Source of the DNA: Erwinia_E haradaeae_D
GTDB taxonomy: Bacteria > Pseudomonadota > Gammaproteobacteria > Enterobacterales > Enterobacteriaceae
Reading direction: 5' to 3'
Assembly (NCBI RefSeq): GCF_900698935.1
Contig: NZ_LR217716.1
Span: forward strand, 10,084-74,083
DNA length: 64,000 nucleotides
A program made the translations under genes and the position numbers. The stretch's first letter is position 1. Each line of letters begins with the position of its first letter. The notes under the pieces were generated by a model, which was not told where the DNA came from, searched no databases, and worked only from the letters and a program-made list of their open reading frames with translations. This document shows, in pieces, positions 35,073-46,940 of this stretch.

Positions 35073-35942
35073 GAGTGATATTAAATACTCTTAATAGCCC
35101 CAGAGTTATATAAAAAATGTTAATGTTGTATATTTTATAGAGAGATACTTTATAAAGAGACACTGTCTATTAAAACATACCTAGATAAATAATTTCATTG
35201 TATGAATTGCATTTTTTATATTTTATTTCTATAAAAATCTATATATATTGTCGCATAATATCGTGAGTAAGCAAACTAATCCTATCTTGTATTTTATCAA
35301 ATCAATATATCACAAACATAAAACAGTAACTATACTATATAATATGCTATATCTATGATTATGCAAATATTATTGAATTAGTATACCAAACTTTAACGAA
35401 TAAGGCCTATAATGATAGTATCTTCTACACATAAAATAGTATGACTGCATATCAGTAGCACCAAACAAAAATGATCTTAGTTTATGTTATATACTATGCA
35501 GAGATAGTGCAGGAATAGATCTCAAACAATATACTCATCTCTTCTAACGTATGATGCATACCATGTATTGATAGAGCGTATCTGCAGTATACTATTAAGA
35601 TTTAATAATTCACTTACATTTAAGTGTTAATAGTGAACTCATTTAATTGGTTTTGTAACCATATACCATGCATAATCTCGTTATACCTATGCTTTTTAAA
35701 CTAAACTTCTTGTTCCTGTTTGACCGTTCTGTTTACAAATGGCACTTGTCTAAGCAATTAAATTTTTACATGTAATCTGTCTATGATATATTTGCAATCA
35801 TATGTACAGTGATGAACGGTGTAATTAGATTTTCTATCATTCCATAAACTTATATAATTTGCAGTTAAAAAATAAAAGTAAAATAGATGACTAAAGTTTC
35901 TTTCAAAGCACATCATTTTTAATATCACTGTTTCCACTTATC
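35073..35942. other. Non-coding 0.87 kb between thiH and thiD
   Basis: No gene or relic is recognised. On the minus strand it is the leader of thiD and the tail of the thi operon. No convincing terminator was found by eye. Confidence 0.45.
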
Positions 35943-37070
35943 TTATAAAGAACGTCCAAGATATGCATCCCAATCTTTCCACACAGGCTGTAATCCTGCT
36001 AGTTGCAGCACTTGAGCCACCTCTTGTGAAGAACGGTTATCATATGGCATGAATTGCTCTAATTCTATTGATTCATGAGAATAACCTCCTGGTTGAGTTT
36101 TGGAGCCTGCACTAATACTATTAACGACAATAGGTACTACGTGGTCACGAAAATACGGTGATTCTCGAGTTGATAAGGAAATTTCTACCTCTGGGGCTAA
36201 GAGTCGGAAAGCACACATAACTTGCAGAAGCTGTGCTTCATCTATTATAGATGAAGGTGTTACTCCACCACCTACACACGGACGTAAGCGGGGAAAAGAT
36301 AATGCATAACGACTTTTCCAAAAATTTTGACGCAAATAAAGTAAATGCTGAGCAAGTATATAGCAATCTGTACGCCAATTATCTGACAATCCGAGTAGTA
36401 TACCTAATCCAATTTTATCTATCCCAGAACGAGCAAGCCGATCAGGGGTTTCTAATCGCCATAAAAAGTTTTGTTTTTGACCAGCAAGGTGATGGCGGCT
36501 ATAGCTTCGAGCATGATACGTCTCCTGATATATTAACACACCGTCCAGACCATGCTCTTTTAATTCAGCGTATTCTTTTTGCAACATTGGCTGTACTTCC
36601 ATCATCAAAGAGCTACAATATGTGCGCACTAATGGCACATAGCGCCGGAAATACTCCATACCAACTTTAGTTTGGTGTTCGCCGGTTACCAGTAATAGAT
36701 GGCGAATACCTTTAGCTCTAATTGCCTCACATTCTTGAATAATTTCTCTCTGCTCAAGGATTTTTCTACGTATACGATTACTCATTGAGAAACCACAATA
36801 TGTGCAGTCATTAGAGCAAAAATTAGAGAGATATAGTGGTAAATAAAAATTAATAGTATTACCAAAACGTTGACGAGTAAGCACTTGAGCTTTTTGTGCC
36901 AAACACTCTAAATATTGCCCGCCTACTGGCGATAGCAGAGCCATCATCTCCTGCAGGCCGGTTTTTTCCATTATTAGCGCTTTTTCAACATCCTGTTTAG
37001 TTTTATTAGAGATCGATACGCTAATACTATCCCAGTGTATTTGTTCCCACTGATCAGCAAAAGTCTTCAT
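35943..37070 (-). CDS. thiH: 2-iminoacetate synthase ThiH
   Basis: Radical SAM tyrosine lyase that makes dehydroglycine for thiazole formation by ThiG. The 375-residue product has normal length. CSNDCTYC (Cys85, Cys89, Cys92) is the CxxxCxxC cluster motif. VTGEH, EVQPM, YQETYH and the C-terminal WKDWDAYLGRSL are typical of ThiH. A strong GAGGAGGT stands just ahead of the ATG, inside the end of thiG, and the two genes overlap by four bases (ATGA), which implies translational coupling. Last gene of the thiF-S-G-H operon. No other copy is seen in the window. Confidence 0.96.
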   Translation of the reverse strand: MKTFADQWEQIHWDSISVSISNKTKQDVEKALIMEKTGLQEMMALLSPVGGQYLECLAQKAQVLTRQRFGNTINFYLPLYLSNFCSNDCTYCGFSMSNRIRRKILEQREIIQECEAIRAKGIRHLLLVTGEHQTKVGMEYFRRYVPLVRTYCSSLMMEVQPMLQKEYAELKEHGLDGVLIYQETYHARSYSRHHLAGQKQNFLWRLETPDRLARSGIDKIGLGILLGLSDNWRTDCYILAQHLLYLRQNFWKSRYALSFPRLRPCVGGGVTPSSIIDEAQLLQVMCAFRLLAPEVEISLSTRESPYFRDHVVPIVVNSISAGSKTQPGGYSHESIELEQFMPYDNRSSQEVAQVLQLAGLQPVWKDWDAYLGRSL

Positions 37071-37858
37071 TGGACCTCCTCAGATATCGATTGAGAAGAT
37101 AAAAAATTCGTCAGCGGACTAGTAGGGGTTGCTTGTAGGGAAGGCGATTTTAGTCCTGCCTGTCTAGCTATCTCACCTGCCTCTAGCGCTATCCGAAAAG
37201 CGTTTGCCATTGCAATGGGATCTCGTGCAACAGCAATGGCAGTATTCACAAGAACAGCATCTGCTCCTATTTCTAAGGCTTCTAATGCCTGACTTGGTGC
37301 ACCAATACCAGCATCGATTATCACTGGGACTTGTGCTTGTTCAATAATGATGTTTAAGAAATCACGGGTTTTAAGCCCCTGCTTTGAGCCTATGGGAGAT
37401 CCTAAAGGCATTACTGCTGCACAACCTACTTCTGTTAGACGCTGGCATAAAACAGGGTCGGCACTACAATAAGGTAAGACTATAAACCCCTCTTTTACAA
37501 GTTGTTCCGCGGCTTTTAGTGTCTCTATTGAGTCAGGCAATAAATACTGCATATCTGGGTGAATTTCAAGTTTTATCCAATTTGTCTGTAATGCCTCTCG
37601 TGCAATTTTTGCTGCAAATAGAGCTTCTTCAGCAGTTTTAACACCGGAGGTATTCGGAAGTAGTCGGACTCCAGCTCTACGGAGTCCGACTAATAATGCG
37701 TCATCACTATCGTCATGAAGATCAACTCGGCGCATCGCTAATGTGACTAATTCGCTTCCGGAGACAGCAAGAGCTTGTAACATTAAGTCTGTGCTAGCAA
37801 ATTTACCAGTACCAGTAAACAATCGTGACCGAAACTGGGTGTTAGCAATAGTAAACAT
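37067..37858 (-). CDS. thiG: Thiazole synthase ThiG
   Basis: Condenses DXP, dehydroglycine and ThiS thiocarboxylate to the thiazole. The 263-residue product matches the family length. FTGTGKF (14-20), LVTLAMRR, LLPNTSG, NWIKLEIHP with the Schiff-base Lys96, LPYCSADPVLC, MPLGSPIGSKQGL, DAGIGAPSQALEALEIGADA and VNTAIA are present. It begins three bases after the thiS stop and overlaps thiH by four bases. Only copy in the window. Confidence 0.97.
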   Translation of the reverse strand: MFTIANTQFRSRLFTGTGKFASTDLMLQALAVSGSELVTLAMRRVDLHDDSDDALLVGLRRAGVRLLPNTSGVKTAEEALFAAKIAREALQTNWIKLEIHPDMQYLLPDSIETLKAAEQLVKEGFIVLPYCSADPVLCQRLTEVGCAAVMPLGSPIGSKQGLKTRDFLNIIIEQAQVPVIIDAGIGAPSQALEALEIGADAVLVNTAIAVARDPIAMANAFRIALEAGEIARQAGLKSPSLQATPTSPLTNFLSSQSISEEVQ

Positions 37859-37861
37859 TAT

Positions 37862-38068
37862 TTAACCTCCAGCGATAGCTTGAAATAAAAGAATATTATC
37901 ACCATCCTTCACCTGATAGTCTTTCCAGTTTTGTCGTGGAATAATAGTATGATTAAGTGCAAGCGCGGTACCTAAAACAACGTCGTAACATTGTTGAGAA
38001 AGAAAAGAATCTATAGTAAGTGAATGAGGAATCTCTACTTGAAGATCATTAAAAGTAATTTTAATCAT
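37862..38068 (-). CDS. thiS: Sulfur carrier protein ThiS
   Basis: Ubiquitin-like carrier; its C-terminal Gly-Gly is adenylated by ThiF and then thiocarboxylated to supply sulfur to ThiG. 68 residues from the chosen ATG, ending QAIAGG with the essential diglycine. ATG 38068 (MIKITFND) is preferred to 38077 because AAAGGTGA lies just upstream. The resulting overlap with the thiF stop is eight bases (ATGATTAA). A trace of a second copy survives at 15905 and at 55245. Confidence 0.95.
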   Translation of the reverse strand: MIKITFNDLQVEIPHSLTIDSFLSQQCYDVVLGTALALNHTIIPRQNWKDYQVKDGDNILLFQAIAGG

Positions 38069-38864
38069 ATAAGTCACCTTTGGTGATATCGGGAAGGGAA
38101 GAACATTTTTTGTGCTCTACATATTTAGCGCATATCGTACAGTGCTGATTTCGGCTAAGTGTTAGTGTTTGCCACTGTAGTGATATTCCATCAAATAGAC
38201 GCAGTTTCCCAGTAGAAGATGTCGATATTTTACATATAGTTTTAATAGCCTCCAGTGCCTGTAGGCTACCCATTACTCCTACTAATGGCCCTAATATTCC
38301 AGAATTACGACAATTACGCTGAACCTCATTAGTAAAAGGAAAAAGACACGCGTAACAACCGTGTTTCCAAGGGGGTTCAATAAGAAATATTTGACCACAA
38401 AAACCCACTGCACTAGCGCTGATTAGGGGTTTGCTATATCGAATACAGGCCGCATTAATGCTGTGTCTAGTAACCATATTGTCACTGCAATCTAAAACGA
38501 CGTCCGCATCGCAAACTTGTTCATCTAGGCAACCCCCCTCTAGTCTATAAGATAACGAGATATAGCGTACATGGGGATTTAGTGTAGACAAGTGACATTT
38601 TGCTATCTCTGCTTTCAGTTGGCCGATTTCATTAGTTTGGTAGAGGATTTGACGCTGCAGATTCGTAATATGCAAGCGATCATCATCTGCTAGAATCAGC
38701 GTGCCTACTCCAGCTGCTGCTAGATAGAGCGCGGCTGGTGAACCTAAGCCTCCTAGACCACATAATAATACTGTAGCAGATTGTAGATTCTGTTGACCTC
38801 TAGCACCTATTTCATTTAATAGAAGCTGGCGGCTATAACGTAAAAAATCCTGATCATTCAGCAT
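38061..38864 (-). CDS. thiF: ThiS adenylyltransferase ThiF
   Basis: E1-like enzyme that activates ThiS. 267 residues from the chosen start. The ATP-binding LCGLGGLGSPAA (34-45), the CYAC (170-173) and CTIC (242-245) zinc pairs, and RNC with Cys185, equivalent to the persulfide cysteine of E. coli ThiF, are present. I start at ATG 38864 (MLNDQDFLRYSR): GGAGAA lies just before it and enterobacterial ThiF begins there; the in-frame ATG at 38885 would add seven residues. First gene of thiF-S-G-H. Three other thiF copies (1-468, 15.9 kb, 55.2 kb) are dead, so this is the only intact one. Confidence 0.95.
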   Translation of the reverse strand: MLNDQDFLRYSRQLLLNEIGARGQQNLQSATVLLCGLGGLGSPAALYLAAAGVGTLILADDDRLHITNLQRQILYQTNEIGQLKAEIAKCHLSTLNPHVRYISLSYRLEGGCLDEQVCDADVVLDCSDNMVTRHSINAACIRYSKPLISASAVGFCGQIFLIEPPWKHGCYACLFPFTNEVQRNCRNSGILGPLVGVMGSLQALEAIKTICKISTSSTGKLRLFDGISLQWQTLTLSRNQHCTICAKYVEHKKCSSLPDITKGDLYD

Positions 38865-39539
38865 AGTTTCTCCAATTTTTGTCAAAAGTAGAGGTGTTCT
38901 TTTTTGTAGAGATGTAAATTACTTTTTCTTAGTAAGTGTTGGTAATGTAATTAACTTCTCATTGGCGCTCCTAGCAGAGTGACGATTACTGAATAAGTAA
39001 CTAGGTGATGCGTGATAGCGGTCGTCTCTTTTACGTAATTTAGAGTAAGATATGTTCCAAAAGTGGCTGTTATTAGAATGAAACCGTTTTTACGATAGTT
39101 GTTAGAGTTTTTTAGCCTTGGCGGATCAGATGGTATCGCCTAGACGGTGCAAGAAAGACACAACTCACGGTAGGGTAGGCAGAATTCCTAGTCAGCATCG
39201 CTATTGAGTTTTTGCTATCATTATATAGATAGACCTAGAAATTAATTCATTAGTGGACAAGTGTTAATGCAGTGTACAATATATTATTACCCGGAAAAAC
39301 TTATACCTATATTTTAATAATAAATTAGTACATCACATAGCCTGTCACCCTAACAGATACTGTTTACCACATATTAATTATTGACAATTACAATAAATTA
39401 AGGAATGCAGTCCTCAGAGGCTCTGACAAGTATTTAGCCATTCTTATCAGGTCCTCTTTCTATAAACTATTATATATAAGTGCTATCTATTATAAAATAT
39501 CACTAGAGGTACATACGATTACATGTTTCTGCTATGCAC
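38865..39539. other. Spacer upstream of the thiF operon
   Basis: Must hold the promoter of thiF-S-G-H. No clear promoter or TPP riboswitch was recognised. Counterparts at 469-1139 and 16766-17619. Confidence 0.45.
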
Positions 39540-41350
39540 AGAACTTTACCATCTTTATAGCAGTTTCACAATTATTTGACTCCTAAGATTGAGCGCTCTC
39601 TAATAGTTAGAGATTTATTGAGAATTTTCTTACAGAATGAAATTCTGGCCTATGCCTATTAGAATAGTAATATATATTTTACCAAAATTCTTGCGATAGT
39701 GTCACACTTTGATCACTACGCGAGGTAACCCTCTAGCACTGCACCTAAATGGATCCTCTAAGCGGATATAAAATCAAACAGCCTGTTTGAAACATGGATG
39801 ACGAGAGGTGTGTACTCAAAGATGTTTTGTAGCTAGAGTAGTAGCGCTAGTGGAGGTCTTATCCATCTCATCAACTCCTTCTTAAGGTATTTTAATTCAA
39901 TAGACTAGGGCATGTTCTCGAAGCTCAAACATGTTCGCAAAGTTATATAGTATCACATAGTATAACTGAACCAACTGATTAGTACGGTACTAACACAAAA
40001 TAGAAAACGATCGCAATCTGATGCAAGATAAATAGTTAAGGGTCTTCAAGTATAATGAAGGTGCTGCATGACAATTTTCAACTACGTAATTATAGTTCTC
40101 TAAATTATATGCAGGGACATACTCAAGATCTCCATGACATCTTGCGCTCCACAGTTATTTTTAGTTAAGGGTCATGCGGTGTGTAATTCAGTGTATGATG
40201 CTTCATCATTAGCGTCTTATACTAAATCAGGATGATGGCTGTATGCTAATAATCATCCTACATAGCATATTAAGGCGCCAAGCTTGAAAATATTTTAAAA
40301 ACACTCATTAGAGCAATTTGCTTTTATGATGTATCAAACATCGCCTGGTGCTGAGAGACCACTTCATAAAGCGATGTTTTGGTTAAGCGCTAACTAATTA
40401 TCAGAATATAAGCCAAAAGACTAACTATCGGTATTGGAGAGTCTACATATTGTTGTGCGTATTTCTAATAAGAGGATACAAACAACCTCTAACTTTAGTT
40501 GTTCTACTACACTATATGATGTTTTCTAGTATGTGATAGATAGGAGTCGCGCCGATAGGGATGTAGCTGTTATGTATTAATAAATGCATAAGTCTGATGA
40601 CTATCATACTTGGTAAGAAAATCTATCACAGTATCTGCTTCCTCTTTAGTGCGCATGCTAACTTTTCCCTTGTGCTGCCATAGAGGAAGTCAGTACAGAA
40701 TATGCCATATGAGCATTGATCTTTTCTACAACATAGCATTGTATAATTACTGGTTCTCATTTTGAATGATTAATATCAGAAAGTATAATTACATGTCTGG
40801 AAGACACTTCTTATTAGATGAATGTGAGAGTAATCATTTTAGTACATATAACATGACTAATGCATACGATAAGCTTATTACGTTTTAAAAGTCGATATTG
40901 CGTTACAAAGTTTATCTTCTTCTTTATATATTAATAAAGGCACTATTCATTACTATGAATAGAATTGCGAAATATATCACGGTATTGAGCATCCTATCAG
41001 TTATCCATGGATTATTCGCTAAGTCGATGCATCTACTTGCTGAGATTAATAACTATATATTGCTTTGTATACTAGCTAGATATGCTGTAAGACTACACTA
41101 ATGTTTCTTTTCTTCATAGATGGAATATTTTGGTTTTCAACTACTTAAAGTAAGGATGAGTTGTATGTCACGCATGTATGTCCGCACATATATAGATATC
41201 TTCCAGAAGGACCCCCCTAGAGTGTTGCAATGTGCTACTGGTTAATATATTTATAAGTGTTTATAACTATGTGTTGTTTTTACGGTGCAGAGTAGAACCG
41301 AGTAAAGATCATAATAGGATTGGTGCTGAATAAACATCCAGTATTTTTTA
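39540..41350 (-). pseudogene. thiC: thiC relic, sub-unit III
   Basis: Decayed thiC at about 22 kb offset from the intact gene. Anchors: GGTTAAGCGCTAACTAATTA near 40382 (intact near 18397) and GCAGGGACATACTCAAGATC near 40111 (intact near 18127, EGPGHVPMHM region). No frame survives; the open stretch 40898-41101 is chance. It sits just upstream of thiF, the ancestral operon position. Confidence 0.8.
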
Positions 41351-42299
41351 TTCAAAGTGAATGTAGTTATATATAATAGCCACCTCAAGTCTATTAACCA
41401 CCATATGAGTGATTCTCTAATGTATGGCTTAGTCGTTCAGTGATGAACTAATGTTTTTGTCTTAATTGAACCAATGTCTATGTTCTAGAATGTGTTATGT
41501 TTTTAATTTATATATGAAGGAGACCCATAAGCATCTCGCATAATCTACGGCTAATGAAAGAACTATTTACATTAAAATAATCAGAATTTATGCAAGAAGA
41601 TGGGAAATATGGTCTAATATATCTCAGTTATGAATAAGATAATGGCGTGTATCTATTACAGTAGTGAGTATTTATTGAGTTTTTCTATTAAATATTAGCC
41701 AGCCTTCCTGGGAATTTTCAGTTTGTGGACTTTCTTTATCGATAGAGGGTGTAATTAAGAAGGGCCATTATAGAAAAAGCAAATACCTATACCATCATAG
41801 GAGTCATGCCATCTATGTGATGGTCAGTACAAAAACAACTAGATGGCGCATAAATATCATGGTAAAAGTAAACTTCTCTATCATGCAATTAATTTTTTTG
41901 CAATTTTGCTAGAAAAACCTCAGAAGCTGTATCTTTAGATAGTGCTTGCACTAAATATACACAAAGCGATGCGCAATGATTAAGCATGCTTTTATAAAAA
42001 GAAAAGGTGTGAATAATTCTCATTAATTATAGTAAAATAATTCTGTTATATTTCTATTTATTCTTTTTCATAAATCTGTTTCATAGTTTAAAGATAATAA
42101 AAATGCAAAAAGTGAATCCAGCATAAAATATATATTTTTATTTTAAAATTAAGAAAAAATAAATCACCTTGATAAAGAAGAATCACAAATATTACTATGG
42201 AAAATATTTTCCTGATTGCTAAACAAAATATCTATTTTCTTAGAAAGATAGTAAAAAAATTATTGTTTCGTGATCTTTTTTAGTGAGATCGATGGAGTG
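41351..42299. other. Eroded spacer between thiC and repA relics
   Basis: No gene seen. Part (41640-42070) aligns with 3240-3470. The cop hairpin and Tap frame expected ahead of repA could not be recognised here. Confidence 0.4.
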
Positions 42300-43190
42300 T
42301 TATGACAATTTAATGCTTTAGATTAATATTCAAAAAGTTTTTTTGAATCCTAGAGTCAAAAAAGTCGTATTTTTTGTTATGTAAAGGACGAAATTATTTG
42401 AAATTTTTGGGTATCTTTTAAGGCTGGCTCACGGTGCAGTGCTCAAATATACAGATTAAAAATAGTGAGTGCATCCTATGGGTTGTCTAGCTCTATTGCT
42501 ATGATTACACCATATGGTGCCTCTAACTGATAAATTATCGTGTAAGTATGACCAAAAAGATTATTGGAGCAAAAGATGCTCAGTAAATGATATGTGTCAA
42601 CAGTATGATCAATGAGAAAGCGCATGCTTACTTCATGATAGAGAACTAAGAGTGACGATTGACCATTGAGTCCAATACGAACAGCAGATATATAATATAT
42701 GATAGTTTCTATCGCAATATATATAAACTAGCAAAATTACAATCAAAAACACATCACGATCACTGAGGTATCAATGAAGTGAATAGGTGCACCTGATACA
42801 ATGCTCAAGCATCTAAAGAAATATAAGTATAGTAATATTTATCTATAAAAAAGCAGTGGTGATCCTGGGAAAGTTAGAAACTACAAGAGGAAACCATAGA
42901 AAAATTACTTTAATTGCAGCACGTTGTCGTGTCAAAATAGAGCATAGTCGCAGAGCTTGCTAACATCATACTTAACAATCAGCACGGAGCAAACAACACT
43001 GCTACGCTAGAAAGGTAGCAGGTCTGAATGAGAGATACAAATCAAGGGAACATCTTATAAGATATAGTTCAGCCCTGCCGCAAAGAAGAGTGGGGGAACT
43101 ATGGAGTGTGCTGAGTTAAAAAAATTATTAAAAACAATACTACATAGTGCGTAAGCACGTAAGTGTTTTAGTCGGAAGAGGGTCGCTTAA
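42300..43190 (+). pseudogene. repA: repA relic, sub-unit III
   Basis: Heavily decayed replication gene. Near 42360-42400 it matches the RepA N-terminal coding region (GTATTTTTTGTTATGTAAAG against GTATTGTTATGTCAAAAATC). At 42860-43025 it matches the region coding SWENQKIRE, ARRRAKTEH and SKQHRRARK (GTCGTGTCAAAATAGAGCAT against GTCGTGCTAAAACAGAGCAT). The middle is lost. The DnaA-box position downstream reads TTATCTAAA near 43342. Confidence 0.78.
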
Positions 43191-44149
43191 TACAGGCCTT
43201 TAAAAAATCTATAGGTACGCGTTGTGTAATTTTTACACTTATCCTAAATTAAGCAATTACAATTGCCACATCTAAAATAGGGATATTCAGATTATTTTCC
43301 GTGAAAATTTTTCTACTTTTCTGTTGAATCAATCCATTGTTAAACTTATCTAAATATTAATTTAATTAGAAATAGGGAATCTAGAATCCTATTCAAACTT
43401 AATTTAACATTACTATATATTTTATATGGACAAAGAGATAATTATTGCAAGAAGCGCGTGCGTAGATAACGCTCTATGTTAAATATAGAGTGTATCTTTA
43501 ACATCTATTCACAAAAAATATGATATGAGATACAATCTTTGATGTATAAGTCAAAAGACTAACATACTAAAAATACAAATTTCGACATCTTCTTTTTTTT
43601 TACATCAAAACAGTATAATGTAGTAAAATACTTGATCGGTTCAGTGCATTCACATCATTAATTGAAAAATACACGTTGAATTAAAATTAAAAAATAGTGT
43701 AAATACGAATTAAGATAACTAGTTAATATGAAAGAGATATAATCTTAGTCTTATTTATATTAAATATTTTAATGATCAATGTTATATTGGTGCTTCACTA
43801 TTACTTTAAAATTAGGATATATATGTAACAATCCGTAACATATTTGCATTATTATAAAAATATTTACATTTAATATTTATTAAATTACAGTATGTCATAT
43901 ATACATATTAATCATTAATTAAATCATATTATCCATAATACTTTATTAGATATCTAAAACATATAAAAATAATCTATAATAATAGGGTTATAAAACATGG
44001 ATAACTCATAAATTAAAATTTATAAATAGAAGAACTGTGTGGTATGGTTATAAATATTAAACAAGAATCTTATGTTAAAATTGTTAATGTATTGTGCAAT
44101 ACATTATTTATTAAAATAACCTTTTATAAAGTTGATCTAATATTTTTAC
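43191..44149. other. AT-rich stretch behind repA relic (decayed oriR at its start)
   Basis: The first 180 bases correspond to the oriR of sub-unit IV with a destroyed DnaA box. The rest shows no gene. Confidence 0.45.
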
Positions 44150-44805
44150 GAAAAAACTTCTATATTTTTTGTAAAAAGTAAAGTAACGCGACACAAATCT
44201 TTTACAAAGGTAAGAGTGCTTACCACTATATATTCCCTCCTTAAAAACAGACTCATACTTTATCGACTTGACTAGGAGTCATACCACCGATTGCCATCGT
44301 AGGTATATTGGTTAACCTGCTTGCTATATAGCTTTAATTTCTTCCATCCCTGCAGCTAAGAAGTCATCTTCTTAATTTTTAATCTTAATCGCAATCGCAG
44401 TACAACATATGTATTATACAGAAATATTAGAAGAATTCCAATTTAACGCACACAATAATTGTTATTCAATGTGATGAGAAGATGACCCCTAGACGCAAAA
44501 ACCAACAGGTCAGATAAGATCGGGATTAGCTTTATGCATATCCTCTGCCCTAGAGGACACCATAATCTTTATAACGAATAGCTAATTGTCAATAGTCATT
44601 AATAAATATTCTAGCTTTATAATTTATACCTAAGCACAGAACAGATTTGATATCTGAGGCTATTTGTTCTTTTAATGTACCTTTAAACACCGCTCAATGG
44701 TAGTTATTCCATAATATGGCATCCTTTTTAACTAAAAAAAGGAATAGACTATAGGATATCAAAACATTGATGCGGGACTGATGCAGATTTATGCTTAAAT
44801 TTCAT
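44150..44805 (-). pseudogene. thiE: thiE relic, sub-unit III
   Basis: Colinear with intact thiE (3934-4587). Anchors: start region near 44790-44812 (AAATTTCATTTTTGCTCCTA), CTTTATAACGAATAGCTAAT near 44569 (coding IRYKA), and TGCCATCGTAGGTATATTGG near 44294 (coding the PTVAI loop). Broken by stops and indels. Confidence 0.88.
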
Positions 44806-46504
44806 TTTTGCTCCTATAGCAAAAAATTTTATAAAAATATATTTTTGATATGAAAATATAAAATCAGGTTTGTTATATAAAAAGGAACTGTTGACAAAAA
44901 CGATATTTTGTATGTTGTTATGCAATCATAATAAAAAATCTTTAACTCTTCATTGAAGATATTGTGGCATCTTGAGAAAATAGAATTTTATTCTGATTAT
45001 TGATGATAATGTGAATCACTATATAAAAATAGCTTGATATTAAAACGATATATAAACATGAAGAAAGAAATAATTATGCTATAATAGCATATTAATAATG
45101 CTATGTCATTTATGGATTCATGTATTTATTTTTTAGAATCGAAGAAATATTAAATAACAAAGAACACTATTAGTTACTATAACAATATATTTATTATTTC
45201 AGGATAAAATTATATGTAAAGATTAAATAATGTTAGCGCTTACAATTTAACATTATATGTTAACATTATATGATCAATATCATTGATATATAAAAACTAT
45301 AAATAAAAATAATATGTATGCGTGTTTCATACATAATAATTATACTGTTACATAAAGTATTTTTATGAAATTATTATGTTTTTATTTATACATTTGTTTG
45401 TATACATGATAATTTAATGAGTATTTAAAATCAGTAATATACTACATGCATCCAATTTAAGATTCACTTAAAAATAAAATTGAGTGATCAATAATGATTG
45501 ATGTAGTGTTGATATTAAAAACATTGATATTCTAAAAATGTAGAATTAACTTCTACAATTTAAATGTATTATTATATATTTCTTAGTGAAATACGTAAGA
45601 TGGATACTAACACTAATAAAAAATTAATATAGCGTTTATTAGAATTCATATTTATCAGTTAGTGTAGTAGTAATTAGCACTAATAGTGTAAACATATAAA
45701 AATATTATAGTATTAGAGATCATTGTGCTTTCTTTTTTAAAATATTAATATTAAGTTTTAATAATAATTAAAATATCCATATTTCTCTCTGATATCTTAT
45801 TAAAATATATATAAGTGTTTAATTGTATAAATTTATATTTAATAGTGTGAAGTCTGCAGAATTATTTTCTAGTTGTAGCTAACAACAGCTTTCTATCTGA
45901 AAGCATGCGCTCATATAAAATATGATGTAATCTTTATGGCTCATTGTATATCGATTGTTTTTCAATATCGATATAACATATGTTAACTGACATTCGATAA
46001 TCTATTGAACCGAATATTTTTATTTTTGATATATTTATGTTATATTTTATTCTATAATTATTGCATTCTCTCAGCTCTGAGGTGATTATGACTAAATTTT
46101 AAAATATTTTGCGTCGATATTATTCTTAGAGAGGTACAATTCATTTAAAAATATATTAAAGAGTGTTAATAAACTCTATCGCGTTATTTTAAGAAAAAAG
46201 TGATTGATGTTTAATGTAATAAATTCTTAAATACCAACATTAATATTCTGTTTATCTTTAATTAGACGGAAGGTATTATAAATATGTATAGCAAAAGTTT
46301 ATGTTCAGTAAAAGTTATTATGGCATATATGACTACTTCAAGTTTAAAAATTACTCATTAATTTATAACAGTTATAACCTTTATATATATCAATACCAGA
46401 ATTAACGAAAACGTATCACATTAAAACATGATGAAAATCATGAATGATGAAGTGATACAGAAAATAATAACTGCTGAAAAAATCACCTCACTTCTTACTT
46501 AAGT
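44806..46504. other. AT-rich spacer between thiE and nuc relics
   Basis: No gene seen. Counterpart of 4588-5776; some phrases are shared (for example near 46190-46290 with 5450-5540). Confidence 0.45.
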
Positions 46505-46940
46505 TTAATACCTTTAAACATCAATTTAAAATTAATACGAATAAAACTAAACTTTTCCATAGTTTTACTATGTTTTATATTTTGATAGTAATCTCTCTAT
46601 TGCCGCTACTCATCCGTACTAGTATAGAGAAGAGAATTAAGCAGATTTGCGCCATGCAGAAGGGGCCAAGTAGATTGTTTGATTAGCAATTTTCGGAAGC
46701 AAGAAAGTCATATTGATATCGCTGCGTATTCGTTTACTAGTAAATTTCTTGCATGAGTTTTACTTAACGGCACCAAATAGATATGTCAATGTACGTTTAG
46801 AAGCTGAGAAGCACTCCAAGAGCCATTCAGTATACTGCAGCAGCTGATTTTATCTAATCATTGAGAGTCCAGATAAAATTAAATAAAATATACGATTATG
46901 CTTTCACAGAACAAAACTTATAGTGTTATGTTTAGTGCTC
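46505..46940 (+). pseudogene. nuc: nuc relic, sub-unit III
   Basis: Decayed copy of the phospholipase D-family nuclease (intact 5777-6331). Visible: the signal-peptide end and TCCGTACTAGTATAGAG near 46610, the region coding SKKSxIDIAAYSFTSK near 46690-46740, and a trace of the HKD region near 46890-46925. Frameshifts occur at several points and the 3' end is missing. Confidence 0.85.

Larger units (their letters stand above)
1..38407. repeat. First ~39-kb plasmid unit of a head-to-tail multimer (sub-units I and II)
   Basis: Position 1 lies inside a decayed thiF that aligns with intact thiF at about 38408. From there gene order is shared with the second unit: thiF, thiC, thiE, nuc, ibpA, apbE, cop hairpin, bioB, thiF relic, thiC, rep, ibpA relic. 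Similarity is clear within genes and weak between them. The unit is itself two older sub-units (about 1-15.6 kb and 15.9-38.4 kb), each with its own thiF, thiC, ibpA, apbE, cop hairpin and bioB. Boundaries are approximate because they come from reading landmarks, not from an alignment. Confidence 0.85.

Noticed and set aside
36100..36670. Plus-strand open frames of 69 and 139 codons opposite thiH
   Set aside because: They lie wholly within thiH on the other strand, have no ribosome site and resemble no family.
38950..39540. Possible thiE remnant between thiF and thiC relic
   Set aside because: Position fits the ancestral operon, but no stretch matched the intact thiE at 3934-4587.
40898..41101. 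Open frame of 67 codons within the thiC relic of sub-unit III
   Set aside because: Opposite strand to thiC, no family resemblance, not conserved as a frame at 2500-2700.
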